From Methylococcaceae bacterium (GTDB taxonomy: Bacteria > Pseudomonadota > Gammaproteobacteria > Methylococcales > Methylomonadaceae): 7,739 nt of DNA. The stretch spans positions 1 through 7,739 of the forward strand of contig RFQK01000066.1 in NCBI GenBank assembly GCA_009925045.1. Reading direction: 5' to 3'. The position numbers were made by a program, and so were the translations under genes. The notes beneath the pieces were generated by a model, which saw only the letters and a program-made list of their open reading frames with translations, ran no database searches and was not told the origin of the DNA. The number at the start of each line of letters is the position of its first letter. Within the stretch, counting starts at the first letter, position 1. Of this stretch, positions 6,001 to 7,739 are shown piece by piece.

Positions 6001-6724
6001 ACAAGCTTCTGCCTCCATCAATATTCAGCACCTGACCGGTCACATAAGGCGCGTCCAGCATCAGATAACGTACGGCTTTGGCAATATCTTCAGGCTCGCC
6101 ACAACGCTGTAAAGCCACTTTGCTTAATAATTCAATTTGCGCAGTTTGCTCATGACCTGATTCAGGCCAAAGTATCGCGCCTGGGGCCACTGCATTGACT
6201 CGAATATCGGGCGCCAGTTCTTTAGCCAGACTGTGTGTCATAGCAATCAGCGCGGCTTTTGTCATGCTATACACAGCATGCCCTAACAAAGGCCGTTGCC
6301 CATAGATATCAACCATATTGATCACACTTGCTTGCGATTGCTTAAGGAGCGGTAATAAGGCCTGAGTGAGAAAAAACGGCGCTTTCAGATTACTGTTGAA
6401 TAAGCTATTCCAGACATTTTCATCGACATCGGCTACTTCACAGGGGAAAAACTGCGAGGCGTTATGAATTAAGCCGTCCAGACGCTCTACTCTATCCATC
6501 ACTCGCACTGATAAATCCCTAAGCTGAGCGCTATCACTTAAATCAGCGCGTAAGCCCCAAGCAGAATCAGTTCTAATTGCATTTAATTCTGCCACCAAGG
6601 CCATGGCTTCAGTCTCTGAATTTTGATAATGCACGATCAAGGTATAACCTTCTGCGTGCATTAACCTGGCACAACTTGCACCTATGCGCTTCGCGGCCCC
6701 AGTGATCAGAATAGTTTTTGACAT
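5993..6724 (-). CDS. Pteridine reductase-like short-chain dehydrogenase (FolM/PTR1 type)
   Basis: Probable NADPH-dependent reductase of dihydropterins or dihydrofolate, acting in the cytoplasm. The 243 residues are a full SDR domain. The cofactor motif is TGAAKRIG (8-15), where the arginine in place of the common glycine pattern marks the PTR1/FolM branch and favours NADPH. HNAS is at 87-90, N112 in SNLKAPFF, and the catalytic residues are D139, Y152 and K156, with the usual serine replaced by aspartate exactly 13 residues before the tyrosine, as in Leishmania PTR1. The motifs RVNAVAPGAILWPE near 175-188 and the GQVLNIDGG end match bacterial pteridine reductases. I choose the ATG at 6722-6724, since the longer reading adds 18 non-conserved residues overlapping the upstream gene. 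The gene lies beside folB-folK, convergent with folK. Whether it makes tetrahydromonapterin, backs up dihydrofolate reductase, or serves another pterin is not visible. Confidence 0.9.
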   Translation of the reverse strand: MSKTILITGAAKRIGASCARLMHAEGYTLIVHYQNSETEAMALVAELNAIRTDSAWGLRADLSDSAQLRDLSVRVMDRVERLDGLIHNASQFFPCEVADVDENVWNSLFNSNLKAPFFLTQALLPLLKQSQASVINMVDIYGQRPLLGHAVYSMTKAALIAMTHSLAKELAPDIRVNAVAPGAILWPESGHEQTAQIELLSKVALQRCGEPEDIAKAVRYLMLDAPYVTGQVLNIDGGRSLFI

Positions 6725-6732
6725 CAATGCAC

Positions 6733-7011
6733 TCAAGATCCGAGACCGGCCAGCAGTTTTTTCCGAATAAAAAAACATACCAGCAAAGAAACCGCAACCG
6801 GTGACTGGGTTAGTAAAAATTCACTCACTGAATGCTTGGTAACCACTTCTGCCAAAGGCACAACGATGAGCATTTTCGATAACCACCAGGTCAACCAATA
6901 ACCTACCAAACCAATAATTGACCAGTTAAGCAAAGGTCCTCCATGGTTTTTTGCCGTCATATAGAACCACACTAAGCTTAATATTCCGCACAGTTTTGCC
7001 AGTAATAACAT
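6733..7011 (-). CDS. Small hydrophobic membrane protein, unknown function
   Basis: I do not recognise the family. The 92-residue reading starts at the ATG at 7009-7011, which has a weak GAG 9 nt upstream; a TTG start at 7047 would add 12 residues. The sequence has about three hydrophobic segments, near residues 2-20, 30-54 (rich in tryptophan, GYWLTWWLSK) and 70-82, with a basic RKK end after the last. It ends 8 nt before the SDR gene on the same strand, so the two are probably transcribed together, although a functional tie to pterin reduction is not established. No signal peptidase or lipobox motif is seen, and no metal or catalytic motif stands out. Confidence 0.72.
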   Translation of the reverse strand: MLLLAKLCGILSLVWFYMTAKNHGGPLLNWSIIGLVGYWLTWWLSKMLIVVPLAEVVTKHSVSEFLLTQSPVAVSLLVCFFIRKKLLAGLGS

Positions 7012-7098
7012 GATGTATTTCTCGGTTATGTAAGTATAAAAATTCAAAACAAAAGACTTGTGAAGACTGCAAAATCCCCCAAGACAGTATTGTCAGCC

Positions 7099-7104
7099 TA
7101 TAAT
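7099..7104 (+). promoter_or_regulatory. -10 box for the secreted protein gene
   Basis: A perfect TATAAT at 7099-7104 places transcription near 7111, leaving about 27 nt before the GTG at 7138. No convincing -35 is present at 16-18 bp (7076-7081 reads CCCCCA). The location supports the GTG at 7138 and argues against the earlier GTG at 7060, which would be upstream of this start point. A GACA-N4-TGTC inverted repeat (7083-7094) ends 4 bp before the box. Confidence 0.45.
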
Positions 7105-7137
7105 TCTAAGCATAACAATAAAAAACTGGGTACAACC

Positions 7138-7548
7138 GTGAAAATTTCAAAAAGCCTCTATTTGATGACCTGCCTGATGTTCAGCCACACGATTTTCGCT
7201 CAATCCAACCCCCATGCCGGTCATGGCAGTGGTAGCAGCGGTAACCAAGATGCTGCTTGCATCAAAGCTAAAGTCAGCAATTTTAGCCCAGGCCACTTAG
7301 CAAGCGTTAAGCCAGGATCAGCGTTTTCATTTATGGTTTCCGGCAGCAATGGCCCCGGCCATATTCATGTCAGCATCCGCGAGCAAGCCATCAAGCTGGA
7401 TGTCGAAACTAAGGATACCTTTTATTTAGTCAAAGGCAGTTTGCCCGCAGACATTAAAAATGAAACCATTCGCATTTCAGTCAGCGCCAAATCCAAAGTC
7501 AGTAAATGCGACAACGATACTGGCTGGTTATTAAAAGTCAGCGAATAA
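7138..7548 (+). CDS. Secreted small protein with His-containing N-terminus and two cysteines
   Basis: I do not recognise the family. The reading from the GTG at 7138 gives 136 residues beginning with a Sec-type signal peptide: basic KISK, hydrophobic LYLMTCLMF, and a likely cleavage after the A of TIFA at 21. The mature part starts with a short histidine-glycine-serine segment (PHAGHGSGSSG), then an all-beta-looking domain with C41 and C124, which could form a disulfide in the periplasm, and a GPGHIHVSI segment at 72-80. Histidines 26, 29, 53, 75 and 77 might bind a metal, but no defined metal motif is complete, so this is only a suggestion. A longer reading from GTG 7060 adds 26 residues that contain the predicted promoter. 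It diverges from the small membrane protein gene. Confidence 0.75.
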   Translation: MKISKSLYLMTCLMFSHTIFAQSNPHAGHGSGSSGNQDAACIKAKVSNFSPGHLASVKPGSAFSFMVSGSNGPGHIHVSIREQAIKLDVETKDTFYLVKGSLPADIKNETIRISVSAKSKVSKCDNDTGWLLKVSE

Positions 7549-7564
7549 ACTGAGCCTACCCCCC

Positions 7565-7593
7565 TTGATATTCTGGCAATGAGGTCGCATTAT
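7565..7593 (+). promoter_or_regulatory. Possible promoter for the gene starting at 7641
   Basis: TTGATA (7565-7570) and CATTAT (7588-7593) are separated by 17 bp, matching five and four of six consensus bases. A start near 7600 would give a leader of about 40 nt containing a GAGAGGGG ribosome binding site (7623-7630), 10 nt before the ATG. Inferred from sequence only. Confidence 0.4.
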
Positions 7594-7640
7594 CGGCACA
7601 TCACTGCATATCTTTACGGAACGAGAGGGGATGCTCACCT

Positions 7641-7739
7641 ATGAAACAATCTTTGCTGACACAGTGCTCTAAATATCTGCTGCTTTTTAGCTTAAGCCTC
7701 TCTGTGGCTGAGGCGGCCATTCCAAGTGAAGTGGATGGC
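7641..7739 (+). CDS. Exported protein, N-terminal fragment; perhaps a DegQ/Do-like protease
   Basis: Only the first 33 codons are in the window. The ATG at 7641 follows a GAGAGGGG ribosome binding site at 10 nt. The product begins with a Sec signal peptide: MKQ, a CSK segment, then the hydrophobic LLLFSLSLSV core and a likely cleavage near AEA-A. The first mature residues, AIPSEVDG, resemble the short stretch that precedes the protease domain in Do/DegQ-type periplasmic serine proteases (often A-x-P-x-x-V-x-G followed by a LAPML motif). The LAPML part and catalytic triad are beyond the edge, so the family assignment is a weak inference; the exported start is well supported. Confidence 0.6.
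   Translation, partial: MKQSLLTQCSKYLLLFSLSLSVAEAAIPSEVDG

Noticed and set aside
6725..6778. Upstream ATG adding 18 residues to the reductase
   Set aside because: The extra residues are not SDR-like and overlap the end of the small membrane protein gene.
7060..7137. GTG start adding 26 residues to the secreted protein
   Set aside because: It would bury the signal peptide and places the start upstream of the likely -10 box at 7099-7104.
7631..7672. 13-codon open frame starting ATGCTCACC, overlapping the gene at 7641
   Set aside because: The ribosome binding site abuts its ATG with no spacing, which suits the ATG at 7641 instead; no leader peptide features are seen.
1..7739. Search for mobile elements, CRISPR repeats, tRNA or rRNA genes, toxin-antitoxin or defence genes
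   Set aside because: No repeats with regular spacing, transposase, integrase, tRNA-like cloverleaf or defence domain could be found; the region is core chromosome.

Overview
This window is a compact chromosomal housekeeping region of a gammaproteobacterium. The order rpoD, dnaG, yqeY, rpsU on the minus strand, divergent from tsaD, followed by plsY, folB and a folK-type gene, is the classic macromolecular synthesis region seen in pseudomonads and relatives. Coding density is very high, base composition is moderate, and protein sequences match gammaproteobacterial versions closely (RpoD region 1, S21, DnaG zinc domain). A methanotroph-like lineage (Methylococcales) seems plausible from the pteridine reductase sequence style and gene set, but that is a recollection-based inference and cannot be proven here.

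Layout. Positions 1-901 (minus): N-terminal 300 codons of the primary sigma factor RpoD. A strong sigma70-type promoter for rpoD sits across the dnaG stop codon (949-977). Positions 974-3379 (minus): dnaG (primase), yqeY (GatB/YqeY domain) and rpsU (ribosomal protein S21), spaced by exactly 12 nt each and all in one reading frame. A 103-bp divergent promoter region (3380-3482) separates rpsU from tsaD (plus, 3483-4499), which makes the t6A tRNA modification. plsY (minus, 4496-5068; acyl-phosphate glycerol-3-phosphate acyltransferase) converges on tsaD with a 4-bp overlap. folB and folK (plus, 5151-6000) are consecutive folate-pathway genes. A pteridine reductase-like SDR (minus, 5993-6724) converges on folK with an 8-bp overlap and lies behind a small membrane protein gene (minus, 6733-7011). 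A secreted, His-bearing, two-cysteine small protein follows (plus, 7138-7548), then the start of another exported protein at the right edge (7641 onward), perhaps a DegQ/Do-like protease.

Function. The left half couples initiation of replication (primase), translation (S21, t6A modification) and transcription (sigma70). The centre makes the first membrane phospholipid precursor. The folB-folK-reductase group acts on pterins: aldolase, pyrophosphokinase and an NADPH-type reductase that may reduce dihydropterin or dihydrofolate. The right end turns to the cell envelope.

I see no mobile element, CRISPR array, RNA gene, prophage or defence system. The window is mostly ordinary; the points worth checking are regulatory (the rpoD promoter, the same-frame 12-nt junctions without an rpsU/dnaG terminator, the shared divergent promoter) plus the two uncharacterised small envelope proteins. 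No intergenic stretch exceeds 300 bases.
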